Below, piece after piece: positions 26,345 through 34,365 of a stretch of 53,503 bases of DNA. The notes beneath the pieces were generated by a model. The model was not told the DNA's origin, did no database searches, and saw only the letters and a list, made by a program, of their open reading frames with translations. The DNA is taken from NCBI GenBank assembly GCA_964425135.1, contig CAYRKW010000017.1, positions 1 through 53,503 of the forward strand. Reading direction: 5' to 3'. Position 1 is the stretch's first letter, and every line of letters starts with the position of its first letter. The DNA comes from CAYLLD01 sp964425135. Its GTDB lineage: Bacteria > Pseudomonadota > Alphaproteobacteria > Rhodobacterales > Rhodobacteraceae. Position numbers and translations under genes: made by a program.

Positions 26345-27763
26345 CTAGTGATCGTCCGACCGAGCCATGCCGCCGGAGACCTCGCCTGTTGCTTCGTCGG
26401 TCAGGTCTTCGGGCAGGATCAGATTGAGCACAATCGCGATGATCGCTGCTGGCAGAAGACCCGATGTCATCAGGATGCGCAGCGTGTCTGGCAGGTATTG
26501 CACCGCTTTGGGGTCAAGTTGAAGACCGAACCCGATGGCCAGCGAGATGGCGAAGATGACCATGTTTCGGCGGTTCCATGTGACCTCGGAGAGCATGGAG
26601 ATACCGGCGGCCACGACCATGCCGAACATCACAATCACCCCGCCGCCCAGAACTTCGATGGGTATTGTGCGGATCACGGCACCGACTTTGGGGATCAGGC
26701 CGCAGACGATCAGGAAGATCGCACCGATGGTCACGACATGGCGGCTCATCACGCCGGTCATGGCAATGAGGCCGACGTTTTGGCTGAACGAGGTGTTCGG
26801 GAAACCGCCAAAGATACCCGCGATGGCCGATCCGGCACCGTCTGCATAGGTCGCGCCCTGGATTTCCGCATCGGTGGCTTCGCGTCCTGCGCCGCCTTTG
26901 GTGATGCCGGAGACATCGCCGACGGTTTCAACAGCGGAGACGAAGGCCATGAGGCAAAAGCCGACGATGGCGGCAACGCTCATCTCGAAGCCGTATTTGA
27001 ATGGCTCTGGCAAAGCGACGGTGGCGGCGCGATCCCAGCTTGTGGTGATGCCTTCGATGCTGACCATGCCCATCGCCATGGCGTAGAGATACCCTGCGAT
27101 GATGCCCAGAAATACGGCGGATACCGAAAGCATGCCGCGCGCGTAGAACTTCAGGCCAAGTGTCACAAGGATCACGACAAGTGCGGCTGACCAGTTGAGG
27201 AGGCTGCCGTATTCGGGTTTGTCGATGGCCGGAACACCGCCAGCGGCGTATTGGATGCCGACTTTAACGAGCGCCAAACCGATCATCATCACCACAAGAC
27301 CCGTCACCAGCGGTGGCAGGGCGAAGCGGATTTTACCGATAAATGTACCGATGATGGCGTGAAAGACGCCACCGATGATGACGCCGCCAAAGAGTGCAGG
27401 CAAGGCCTCAACGCCTTTACCGGCCACCAGCGGGATCATGATCGGGATGAAGGCAAAGCTGGTGCCCTGAACCACCGGAAGCCGCGCGCCCATGGGGCCA
27501 AGGCCGATGGTTTGGAACAGGGTCGCGATGCCTGCGAACAGCATCGACATCTGGATCAGATATGTCATGTCCGGGAAGCCCTGCGCGCCTGCATCCGAGC
27601 CAAAGCCGAAGCCTGCGGCCCCGGCGATGATGATCGCTGGTGTGACGTTCGAGACGAACATGGCGAGCACGTGCTGGATGCCCAGCGGCACTGCGCGATG
27701 CAGCGCGGGCGTGTAGTTGGGATCGCGGAGTTGCTCCGGCGTTCCGATGGAAGATGTTGTCAT
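26345..27763 (-). CDS. NCS2 family purine (urate/xanthine) permease
   Basis: Inner-membrane nucleobase transporter of 472 residues with about 14 helices. Visible family marks are the QH pair in GIQHVLAMF, GPMGARLPVVQGTSFAF, AFVSAVETVGDVSGITK in the substrate-binding helix, and FPNTSFSQNVGLIAMTGVMSR. NCS2 members import uracil, xanthine or uric acid with H+ or Na+. The place right after allA in a purine-catabolic operon favours urate or xanthine, but the sequence alone does not decide. It lies 49 bases after allA and is convergent with allE. Confidence 0.9.
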   Translation of the reverse strand: MTTSSIGTPEQLRDPNYTPALHRAVPLGIQHVLAMFVSNVTPAIIIAGAAGFGFGSDAGAQGFPDMTYLIQMSMLFAGIATLFQTIGLGPMGARLPVVQGTSFAFIPIMIPLVAGKGVEALPALFGGVIIGGVFHAIIGTFIGKIRFALPPLVTGLVVMMIGLALVKVGIQYAAGGVPAIDKPEYGSLLNWSAALVVILVTLGLKFYARGMLSVSAVFLGIIAGYLYAMAMGMVSIEGITTSWDRAATVALPEPFKYGFEMSVAAIVGFCLMAFVSAVETVGDVSGITKGGAGREATDAEIQGATYADGAGSAIAGIFGGFPNTSFSQNVGLIAMTGVMSRHVVTIGAIFLIVCGLIPKVGAVIRTIPIEVLGGGVIVMFGMVVAAGISMLSEVTWNRRNMVIFAISLAIGFGLQLDPKAVQYLPDTLRILMTSGLLPAAIIAIVLNLILPEDLTDEATGEVSGGMARSDDH

Positions 27764-27812
27764 TTGGATATGTCCCTCTGTTGGTATTTTTTGGTTATGG
27801 GTCCCGTGATTT

Positions 27813-28304
27813 TTATGCGTCTGGTTCGACGGAATACGGGGTTTCGAACCAGTATTCTTCTAAATTGTCGCCAGCGCCGATGCGGTCGATCACCGCAAAA
27901 AGGCCCGGCGGGTGGAGCGGGGTCAGCACGCCGTGCCATGTACCGCGGTGAAAGTTAATCGCTTGGCCCGGCTGCGTGAGGAAGGCGCGGGGCGTGCCCG
28001 GCGCGCCGCTTTTGTCGGGGGCGGTGATGACCAGAAAGCCGTGTTCCGACATCGGGACAAAGCACTGGGCGCCGCCCGGGTGACGTTCCATCATATCGAG
28101 CTGTAGCGGCAGTGGGCGCGGCTCAGCGCGAAAGAGGCTGACGCCTGCCCGCCCGTCCGAGACATCGAGTTTGGCGCGGTCATGGTAGCGACCGCACAGG
28201 CCCTGATTGATGATCTTGTCTGGCGTGCCGTCGCAATCGATCAGATCGCCGAAGGGGGCGAAGGCCGCGCGGCTGATCGGCTCGATACGGATGATGCGGG
28301 TCAC
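27813..28304 (-). CDS. allA: Ureidoglycolate lyase
   Basis: Splits (S)-ureidoglycolate into glyoxylate and urea, the last step of the allantoin route. The 163-residue protein has the AllA features FAPFGDLID near the start, SLFRAEPRPLPLQLDMMERHPGGAQCF, and PGQAINFHRGTWHGVLTPL. The start codon is GTG (28302-28304) and overlaps the puuE-uraD stop by four bases, so it is translated with it. The purine permease follows in the same operon. Confidence 0.94.
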   Translation of the reverse strand: MTRIIRIEPISRAAFAPFGDLIDCDGTPDKIINQGLCGRYHDRAKLDVSDGRAGVSLFRAEPRPLPLQLDMMERHPGGAQCFVPMSEHGFLVITAPDKSGAPGTPRAFLTQPGQAINFHRGTWHGVLTPLHPPGLFAVIDRIGAGDNLEEYWFETPYSVEPDA

Positions 28305-29488
28305 TTTGCGAAAATCTCTGCAAGGCGAAGCTGGGCGATGCGCTCGACCTGTCTGCAGGCCTCGGCAAATTCGGTGTCGCGGTCCTGCGTAACGCGGCGC
28401 TGGAAGCTCTCCATGATTGAGGCTTTGTCATGATCGCGCACCGCGATGATGAAGGGGAAGCCGAATGTCTCGGTATAGCGCGTGTTCAAATCGGAGAAGG
28501 TGCGGCGTTCGTCATCGGTCAGCGCATCAAGGCCGGCGGAGGCCTGTTCGGCGCTGGACTCTGCGGTCAGGCGCTTTGCAGCGGCGAGCTTTCCAGCAAG
28601 ATCGGGGTGGGCGGTCAGAACGGCGAGGCGCTGCTGAGGATCGGCGGCGCGGAACACTTGGGCGAGCGCCTGGTGAACACCTTGCGCGGTGTCATGGGTC
28701 GGGCCAAGCTCGCCGCGATGGGCGCGTTCGGCGATCCAAGGGCTGTGCTCGAACACGCCGCCAAAGGTTTCAACGAATGTTTCGCGATCCATTTGAGAGG
28801 GGCGCAGGGTTTGCTTGGGCGGGTGATGCTGCGCCCAATGCTGCGCAATCTCAAGACGGGTCGCGAACCAGACGCCTTCATGGCCGCGCATGTAGTCGAG
28901 AATGCGCTTGAGGGCAGCGGCGCGACCGGGTCGGCCGATGATGCGGCAATGAAGCCCGATGGAGAGCATTTTGGGCGCGCCCGCCTGTCCTTCGGCGTAG
29001 AGCGTATCGAAGCTGTCTTTGAGATAGCTTTCGAACTGATCGCCGGTGGTGAAGCCTGCTTGAATGGCAAAGCGCATATCGTTGCAATCGAGCGTGTAGG
29101 GGACGATCAGCTGGTCACGCTCGCCCAAACGTTCCCAATAGGGCAGATCGTCCGAATAGCTATCGGCGACATAGGCAAATTGTCCGGTTTCGGCCGCAAG
29201 GCGGATTGTGTTGCAAGAGCAGCGGCCCGTGTACCAGCCGCGTGGGGCCTCACCGACAATTTCGGTGTGCAGGCGAATGGCCTGAAGGATTTGCGCGCGC
29301 TCTTCGTGTTCGGTCATATCCTTGTGTTCGATCCATTTGAGACCGTGGCTCGCGATTTCCCATCCGGTTTCTTTCATCGCGGCAAGCTGCTCTGGCGCGC
29401 GGGCAAGCGCTGTGGTGACGCCATAGACTGTGATGGGCAGGTCTTTGAGCAGGGCATGCACGCGCCAAAAGCCTGCGCGCGCGCCATA
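28301..29488 (-). CDS. puuE: Allantoinase PuuE fused to OHCU decarboxylase UraD (5' end lost in gap)
   Basis: About 395 residues are visible. Residues 1-230 are a PuuE-type allantoinase with a polysaccharide-deacetylase fold (YGARAGFWR, EIASHGLKWIEH, RGWYTGR, YTLDCNDMRF, SIGLHCRIIGRPGR). Residues about 235-395 are OHCU decarboxylase (FEHSPWIAERAH with the catalytic His, TAHPDLAG, FPFIIAVR). The fusion joins two consecutive steps, OHCU to S-allantoin to allantoate. The real start and roughly 75-85 N-terminal residues, including the NYEEGG region, fall in the run of N. The frame seen beyond the gap up to 29674 is spurious. Confidence 0.9.
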   Translation of the reverse strand, partial: YGARAGFWRVHALLKDLPITVYGVTTALARAPEQLAAMKETGWEIASHGLKWIEHKDMTEHEERAQILQAIRLHTEIVGEAPRGWYTGRCSCNTIRLAAETGQFAYVADSYSDDLPYWERLGERDQLIVPYTLDCNDMRFAIQAGFTTGDQFESYLKDSFDTLYAEGQAGAPKMLSIGLHCRIIGRPGRAAALKRILDYMRGHEGVWFATRLEIAQHWAQHHPPKQTLRPSQMDRETFVETFGGVFEHSPWIAERAHRGELGPTHDTAQGVHQALAQVFRAADPQQRLAVLTAHPDLAGKLAAAKRLTAESSAEQASAGLDALTDDERRTFSDLNTRYTETFGFPFIIAVRDHDKASIMESFQRRVTQDRDTEFAEACRQVERIAQLRLAEIFAK

Positions 29489-29588
29489 NNNNNNNNNNNN
29501 NNNNNNNNNNNNNNNNNNNNNNNNNNNNNNNNNNNNNNNNNNNNNNNNNNNNNNNNNNNNNNNNNNNNNNNNNNNNNNNNNNNNNNNN
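29489..29588. other. Assembly gap, 100 N
   Basis: Exactly 100 N, the usual placeholder for a gap of unknown size. It hides the start of puuE-uraD and most of the divergent promoter region shared with uraH. Confidence 0.98.
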
Positions 29589-29639
29589 GAGGCGCAGATT
29601 TGTGGCTTGTTTGTCAATTCGCGCAATGAGGGACGCAGG

Positions 29640-29993
29640 ATGTCGGGATATCTAACAACACATGTGCTGGACACGGCTTTGGGGCGGCCTGCGGCGGGTC
29701 TGAAGATTGATCTTTACCGGCTTGATGGGGAGGTGCGGGCGCATCTTGCGAGCGTTCGAACCAATGCGGACGGGCGCACGGATGCGCCCATCCTGCCAGC
29801 GGAGACCTTTGCGACCGGCACCTATGAGCTGGTGTTTCACGCAGGCGATTATCTTGACGGCGTTGGCATCCCGCCCGAAGCGCCACGGTTTCTGGATGTG
29901 ATCCCGATCCGCTTTGGCATGTCGCAAGAGCAGCATTACCATGTGCCGCTGCTGTTGTCGCCATTTGGCTATTCCACCTATCGCGGAAGCTGA
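29640..29993 (+). CDS. uraH: 5-hydroxyisourate hydrolase
   Basis: Transthyretin-like enzyme of 117 residues that opens 5-hydroxyisourate to OHCU. It starts MSGYLTTHVLDTALGRPA, with the family LTTHVLDT motif and its His. It has the active-site Arg region SVRTNADGR and ends in the hallmark YSTYRGS. It is divergent from puuE-uraD across the assembly gap and 30 bases before puuD, which makes its substrate. Confidence 0.96.
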   Translation: MSGYLTTHVLDTALGRPAAGLKIDLYRLDGEVRAHLASVRTNADGRTDAPILPAETFATGTYELVFHAGDYLDGVGIPPEAPRFLDVIPIRFGMSQEQHYHVPLLLSPFGYSTYRGS

Positions 29994-30023
29994 TGCGGAT
30001 GCGCGTCGGGAGGGAAGCACAGC

Positions 30024-31253
30024 ATGTATGATTGGGCGGTCATTTGGGACTGGATCGCGTTCGCCGTGCGCTGGCTGCATGTCATTACGGCGATGGCGTG
30101 GATCGGGGCGTCGTTCTTCTTCATCGCGCTTGATCTGGGCCTGCGCAAAGCGGTGCGCATGCCCGAAGGTGTGCAGGGTGAGGAATGGCAGGTCCATGGG
30201 GGTGGGTTCTACCATATCCAGAAGTATTCGGTCGCGCCGGAGAATATGCCCGAGCATCTGATCTGGCATAAATGGCAGAGCTATATGACATGGCTGTCCG
30301 GGGCTGCGCTTTTGATGATTGTCTATTGGATCGGCGGGGAGATCTATCTGCTTGATCCAAACAAGGCTGATCTGGCGCTTTGGCAGGGTATTCTTTTATC
30401 AGGCGGGTCGCTGATCTTCGGCTGGATTTGCTATGATTTGTTGTGCCGCTCGAAGCTGGGGGAGACGCCGACGCTCTTGATGCTGCTTTTGTTCGCGTTG
30501 TTGGTGGCGATGTCCTGGGGTTATAATCAGGTGTTCACAGGCCGGGCCGCGCTGCTGCATCTGGGCGCTTTTACGGCGACGATCATGACGGCGAATGTGT
30601 TTTTCATCATCATGCCGAACCAGCGCATTGTCGTGGGCGATCTGAAAGCGGGGCGGGTGCCGGATGCGAAATACGGCAAGATCGCCAAGCTGCGCTCGAC
30701 CCATAACAACTATCTGACGTTGCCTGTGATTTTCCTGATGCTGGCCAATCACTATCCGCTGGCTTTTGCGACGGAATATAGCTGGATCATTGCGTCACTG
30801 GTGTTTCTGACGGGTGTGACGATCCGGCATTATTTCAACACGCTGCATGCCACCGGCTCAGGGCCGATGTGGACATGGGCGGTGACGGTGCTCCTGTTTA
30901 TCCTGATTGCGTGGCTCTCGACCGCGGGCATGCCCGGCAGCCTTGAGACGGCTGAGGCGCGGGATTTGACGCCTTATGAGGCGCGGTACGCTGAGGCGGA
31001 AGGGTTTGAGGGGGCCTATGATGTGGTGCTTGGCAATTGTTCCATGTGCCATGCGCGCGCGCCTGTCTGGGACAACATGCATTGGCCGCCCAAGGGCGTG
31101 GTTCTGGAGACCCGCAGCGATATCGCGCGCCAAGCCGAAGCGATCTATTTGCAGGCGGGTGTGACGCATGCCATGCCGCCGCCCAATGCGGTTGCGACGA
31201 TGACCGATGAGAGCCGGGCAGCAATTGTGGCGTGGTTTCGAAGCGCTCGATAG
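30024..31253 (+). CDS. puuD: Membrane urate hydroxylase with C-terminal cytochrome c
   Basis: PuuD oxidises urate to 5-hydroxyisourate at the inner membrane. The 409 residues hold about eight helices (about 10-315), with conserved RWLHVITAMAWIGASFFF, HLIWHKWQSYMTWLSG and STHNNYLTLPVIFLMLANHYP. A periplasmic C-terminal cytochrome c domain has the haem motif CSMCH (near residue 340) and the distal Met in THAMPPPN. Electrons therefore go to the respiratory chain rather than directly to O2. It follows uraH by 30 bases and is closed by a strong terminator. Confidence 0.95.
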   Translation: MYDWAVIWDWIAFAVRWLHVITAMAWIGASFFFIALDLGLRKAVRMPEGVQGEEWQVHGGGFYHIQKYSVAPENMPEHLIWHKWQSYMTWLSGAALLMIVYWIGGEIYLLDPNKADLALWQGILLSGGSLIFGWICYDLLCRSKLGETPTLLMLLLFALLVAMSWGYNQVFTGRAALLHLGAFTATIMTANVFFIIMPNQRIVVGDLKAGRVPDAKYGKIAKLRSTHNNYLTLPVIFLMLANHYPLAFATEYSWIIASLVFLTGVTIRHYFNTLHATGSGPMWTWAVTVLLFILIAWLSTAGMPGSLETAEARDLTPYEARYAEAEGFEGAYDVVLGNCSMCHARAPVWDNMHWPPKGVVLETRSDIARQAEAIYLQAGVTHAMPPPNAVATMTDESRAAIVAWFRSAR

Positions 31254-31283
31254 GGCGATTTTCGGGCGATGTCGCTTTGCGGT

Positions 31284-31310
31284 GAGCCGCTGACGCGGCT
31301 CGCTTTTTTT
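31284..31310 (+). terminator. Rho-independent terminator of puuD
   Basis: GAGCCGC-TGAC-GCGGCTC followed by GCTTTTTTT, 31 bases after the puuD stop. A textbook intrinsic terminator for the uraH-puuD transcript. Confidence 0.92.
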
Positions 31311-31421
31311 GTGATGCGCTCCGCGCGCAGCGGGATATTTTTGAACCAAAGAAGCGCGGGTGTTGTGCGGATGGTCGCGGGTGGTGTTGGGGCCGTGATT
31401 GGTTGATCGGAAGGTGATGTT

Positions 31422-32090
31422 ATGGAACTGAATGCAGATTTCTCAACCCGCGTCGTGGTTCATTCGGCGCAAGTGGATTGGGTTGCCTCGCCGATGGCGG
31501 GTGTGGACCGGCGCATGCTGGATCGGATTGGTGATGAGGTGGCGCGGGCGACAACGATCGTGCGCTATGCGCCGGGAAGCGCGTTTTCGGCGCATACGCA
31601 CGCTGGCGGTGAAGAGTTCATTGTGCTTGATGGGGTGTTTCAGGATGAGCATGGGGATTATCCGGCGGGGACGTATGTGCGCAATCCGCCGACCACATCG
31701 CATACGCCGGGCTCTGCGCTTGGCTGCACGATATTCGTGAAGCTTTGGCAGTTTGATGCGGACGACCGGACGCAGTTTCGCAAGGATATGGCGGATGCGT
31801 TGGAGCCTGCTGTGGACGGGGTTTCGAGCGCGCTGTTGCATATGGATGCGAAAGAGCGGGTGACGTATCACACGCTGGAGGCTGGCGCGACGCTTACCGA
31901 TGAGAGTTCTGGCGGGATTGAGATGCTTGTTCTGGATGGTTCTGTCCGTGAATGCGGGGATGACTTCGTGGCAGGGTCGTGGTTGCGCTTGCCGGATGGG
32001 GCGGCGCTTCGGGCTGTGGCGGGGGAGGCTGGTGCGTCGGTTTGGGTGAAGGCCGGGCATTTGCGTTATGCTGCTGCGCCGGATGTGTGA
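31422..32090 (+). CDS. ChrR-like double cupin protein
   Basis: Soluble protein of 222 residues made of two cupin folds (about residues 20-115 and 125-215). The first has the metal-binding HTHAGGEEFIVLDG and H in TSHTPGS. This resembles the cupin half of anti-sigma factor ChrR and related proteins. The second barrel (GGIEMLVLDGSV) has lost the histidines. There is no zinc-binding anti-sigma domain and no ECF sigma gene beside it, so it is more likely an enzyme or sensor of unknown substrate. It stands alone after the puuD terminator. Confidence 0.8.
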   Translation: MELNADFSTRVVVHSAQVDWVASPMAGVDRRMLDRIGDEVARATTIVRYAPGSAFSAHTHAGGEEFIVLDGVFQDEHGDYPAGTYVRNPPTTSHTPGSALGCTIFVKLWQFDADDRTQFRKDMADALEPAVDGVSSALLHMDAKERVTYHTLEAGATLTDESSGGIEMLVLDGSVRECGDDFVAGSWLRLPDGAALRAVAGEAGASVWVKAGHLRYAAAPDV

Positions 32091-32190
32091 GCGCCGTGTT
32101 GAGAGTTGTTTTTGACCTTTTGAAGGGTGCGGGCGGTGCGGCAATTGGGGTGATTTGGTTAACACAGCGTTCGCGGCCTTGTTTTACTGA

Positions 32191-32248
32191 GTTAACGCGG
32201 TGTTGCGTGATGTGCATCCCATGCACAACCTATGCACACTCCATGCAC
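32191..32248 (+). repeat. 58-bp GTTAAC/ATGCAC element, copy B
   Basis: GTTAAC at 32191, GTGCAT at 32212, ATGCAC at 32221, 32232 and 32243, so the spacing is identical to copy A. It sits in the 296-bp gap between the ends of two convergent genes (cupin and sulfatase), where a promoter or operator for either gene is not expected. I see no gene in this gap. Confidence 0.85.
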
Positions 32249-32386
32249 GGTTGGGATGTGCGGGAGCTGAATATGACCCGGGGCGCGCGGTGCAACGGCT
32301 GATTGCGCAGCGCGAGCCGATGGAATGACATCGGCGCTGCGTCAGCAAGACAAGAGCGGCGTGGGGCGGGCAGCTCCCATTCATTG

Positions 32387-33916
32387 CTAGGATTTCACCG
32401 GTGGAAAGCGATAGGTCTCGGCGGCGGTGGTCCAGTCCATGTGATTGCGCAAGTATTGTTGGCTGGCATCGCTGGGCGGGTTGTAGTCCCAATGCGCGCC
32501 CGCGCCCGCTTCCATGGCTGCATGAAGCGCGTGGCGGGATTTTTGGGTGGCGATAACCTGAGCGCGCAGGGCCTCGCTATCCCATCGCGCGGCGATCTCG
32601 GCAGCGAAGGCCGATGCGGTGTCAGCATGAGCAGGATCGGCGGCGAGATTGGTGGTCTCCAGCGGGTCGGCCACCACGTCATAAAGCTGTGGCGGATCGG
32701 GGTCGCAGTGGATGTATTTGAGCGGCCCGCGCCGGATCATGATCACCGGATAGGGCGTCATCTCGGCGCAATACTCGCCAATGGCTTCATCCACCCGATC
32801 AGTCTCACCGCGCGCCAGCGGCATGAGCGAGCGCCCGTCGATAGGCTCGCCCAGCGGCATGTCGGATATGCCCGCGATATCGAGGAAGGTGGGCAGAAGA
32901 TCCACGAGTGAGCAGGCGTTTGGCGCGCTTCCTTGCATGATCCCGGGACCAGACATGACCAGCGGGACGCGGGCGGAATGCTCAAAGAAGTTCATCTTGA
33001 ACCACAGCCCGCGCTCGCCCAGCATATCGCCGTGATCTGCGGTGACGATGATGATGGTGTTGTCGATCTCGCCGGTCTCTTCGAGGGTTTGGACAAGTTC
33101 ACCGATTTTGCTGTCGAAATAGCTGACATTGGCCAGATACGCGCGACGCGCGCGGCGGATCTCTTCGTCCGTGAGCGGTGTGTAGGATGCCTCGATCCCG
33201 TCCATGACGCGGCGGGATAACGGGTCCAGGTCTTCGAGCGGCGGCACGAAAGCGGGCATGTCGATATCGTCGTCGGAATAGAGGTTCCACCACTCCGGGC
33301 GGGCGACGTAAGGGTCGTGCGGGTGGATGAAGGAGGCGACGAGCGCGAATGGCGCGCCCCGCCCCGCGGCTTTGTCGCGCGCCACGTCAAAGAGCCAGCG
33401 GCGCGCGGCAAACCCAACCTCGTCGTCATAGTCGATTTGGTACGTCGCCTGCGCGACACCGCTTTCCTTGACGGTTTGCATGTTGTGATACCATTTGTCG
33501 ATCCGCTCATCATGCGCTTCCCAATCGGGGGTCCATGCGAAATCGGATGGGTAGATATCGGTGGTGATGCGGTCCTCAAAACCGTGCTTCTGGTCCGGGC
33601 CGACGAAGTGCATCTTGCCTGAAAGACATGTGCGGTAGCCGGCGGTTTTCAGGTAATGGGCGAAGGTTGGCACGCTGGCTTTGAACTCGGACGCGTTGTC
33701 ATAGGCTGCGATGCGGCTAATGAGCTGGCCGGACATGAACGAGAACCGCGAGGGGGCGCAAAGCGGCGCGTTACAATAGGCTGCGTCAAAGCGCATGCCG
33801 CGCCCGGCCAGCGCGTCGAGATGGGGTGTTTTGGCGGTTTTATGGCCGTAGGCGCCGGTGAAATGCGGTGCGAGTTGGTCGGCCATAATGACGACGATAT
33901 TGGGTTTATCGGACAT
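32387..33916 (-). CDS. betC: Choline-sulfatase
   Basis: Hydrolyses choline-O-sulfate to choline and sulfate. The start is the ATG at 33914-33916 (MSDKPNIVVIMADQ), with GGAGAG seven bases upstream. The product has about 509 residues. It has the metal site MADQLAPHFTGAYGH, the sulfatase signature CAPSRFSFMSG in which the Cys becomes formylglycine, and SGKMHFVGPDQKHGFEDR plus TADHGDMLGERGLW, which are typical of BetC. There is no signal peptide, so it is cytoplasmic. The usual betA/betB/betI neighbours are absent here. Confidence 0.92.
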   Translation of the reverse strand: MSDKPNIVVIMADQLAPHFTGAYGHKTAKTPHLDALAGRGMRFDAAYCNAPLCAPSRFSFMSGQLISRIAAYDNASEFKASVPTFAHYLKTAGYRTCLSGKMHFVGPDQKHGFEDRITTDIYPSDFAWTPDWEAHDERIDKWYHNMQTVKESGVAQATYQIDYDDEVGFAARRWLFDVARDKAAGRGAPFALVASFIHPHDPYVARPEWWNLYSDDDIDMPAFVPPLEDLDPLSRRVMDGIEASYTPLTDEEIRRARRAYLANVSYFDSKIGELVQTLEETGEIDNTIIIVTADHGDMLGERGLWFKMNFFEHSARVPLVMSGPGIMQGSAPNACSLVDLLPTFLDIAGISDMPLGEPIDGRSLMPLARGETDRVDEAIGEYCAEMTPYPVIMIRRGPLKYIHCDPDPPQLYDVVADPLETTNLAADPAHADTASAFAAEIAARWDSEALRAQVIATQKSRHALHAAMEAGAGAHWDYNPPSDASQQYLRNHMDWTTAAETYRFPPVKS

Positions 33917-34105
33917 GAAAGTCTCTCCGGCATTTGAACTGCGTGAGTGGGGATCAGGCAATCGCGGGAGGCGGCTGGTAGGCCATGGCTTTCAGGTGGA
34001 TCATGGGCGTGTCGTTCGGTTGTTCGGGTCGCAGTGTAAGCTGGGTGGGTTTTTTGTGTCCAGAGGAATCGGAGCGTTTTATTGGCTGCTGATTAAGAGA
34101 GCTCA

Positions 34106-34152
34106 GGACAGCCCGCGACCCTGGGTGGGGGCTGTCCGGCGGTGCCGGACGA
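34106..34152. repeat. GC-rich hairpin repeat, copy 2
   Basis: GGACAGCCC (34106-34114) pairs with GGGCTGTCC (34129-34137). A second stem, GTCCGGC-GGT-GCCGGAC (34134-34150), follows at once, sharing bases with the first. Read on the minus strand, the parts occur in the same order as in copy 1. Confidence 0.65.
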
Positions 34153-34227
34153 TGAGCGTTGAGAGGGAGAGCAGTATCTCAAGAGTAATTTTCCGAGCTT
34201 CAGAACCCGTTTGTTCGGTCATGCAGA

Positions 34228-34264
34228 GACACCCGAGGGTCGGGGGCTGTACGGCGTTGCGGGA
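34228..34264. repeat. GC-rich hairpin repeat, copy 3 (degenerate)
   Basis: On the minus strand it reads GCAACGCCGTACAGCCCCCGACCC, close to copy 1. The small CCGGC stem has decayed. It is in the same orientation as copy 2 and about 120 bp from it. Confidence 0.55.
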
Positions 34265-34365
34265 CTGTATGCTTGTGCGAGGGAGTGCCTCATTTGAGGC
34301 GTGGTACATCCCGGCGAATTCAGTCAGGATGCGCGGGCCGGGAAAGACGATGGGAGAGGCATAGC

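Larger units (their letters stand above)
33917..34365. other. 449-bp intergenic region with two repeat copies
   Basis: No gene is seen between betC and the threonine ammonia-lyase gene. The region holds two copies of the GC-rich hairpin repeat (34106-34152 and 34228-34264) and the promoter regions of two divergent genes. Frames open through it have no recognisable product. Confidence 0.7.

Noticed and set aside
26210..27190. Long plus-strand open frame (326 aa) opposite the purine permease
   Set aside because: It is antisense to a clear NCS2 permease, is rich in His, Asp and Gly as expected from the reverse complement of membrane-protein codons, and has no family resemblance.
28430..29629. 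Plus-strand frame of 399 codons opposite puuE-uraD and through the N run
   Set aside because: Shadow of the fused enzyme gene; it also translates through 34 unknown codons.
31330..31360. Motif GGGATATTTTTGAACCAAA after puuD
   Set aside because: It reminded me of sequences seen at gene ends in Rhodobacteraceae, but I find only one copy here and cannot support a function.
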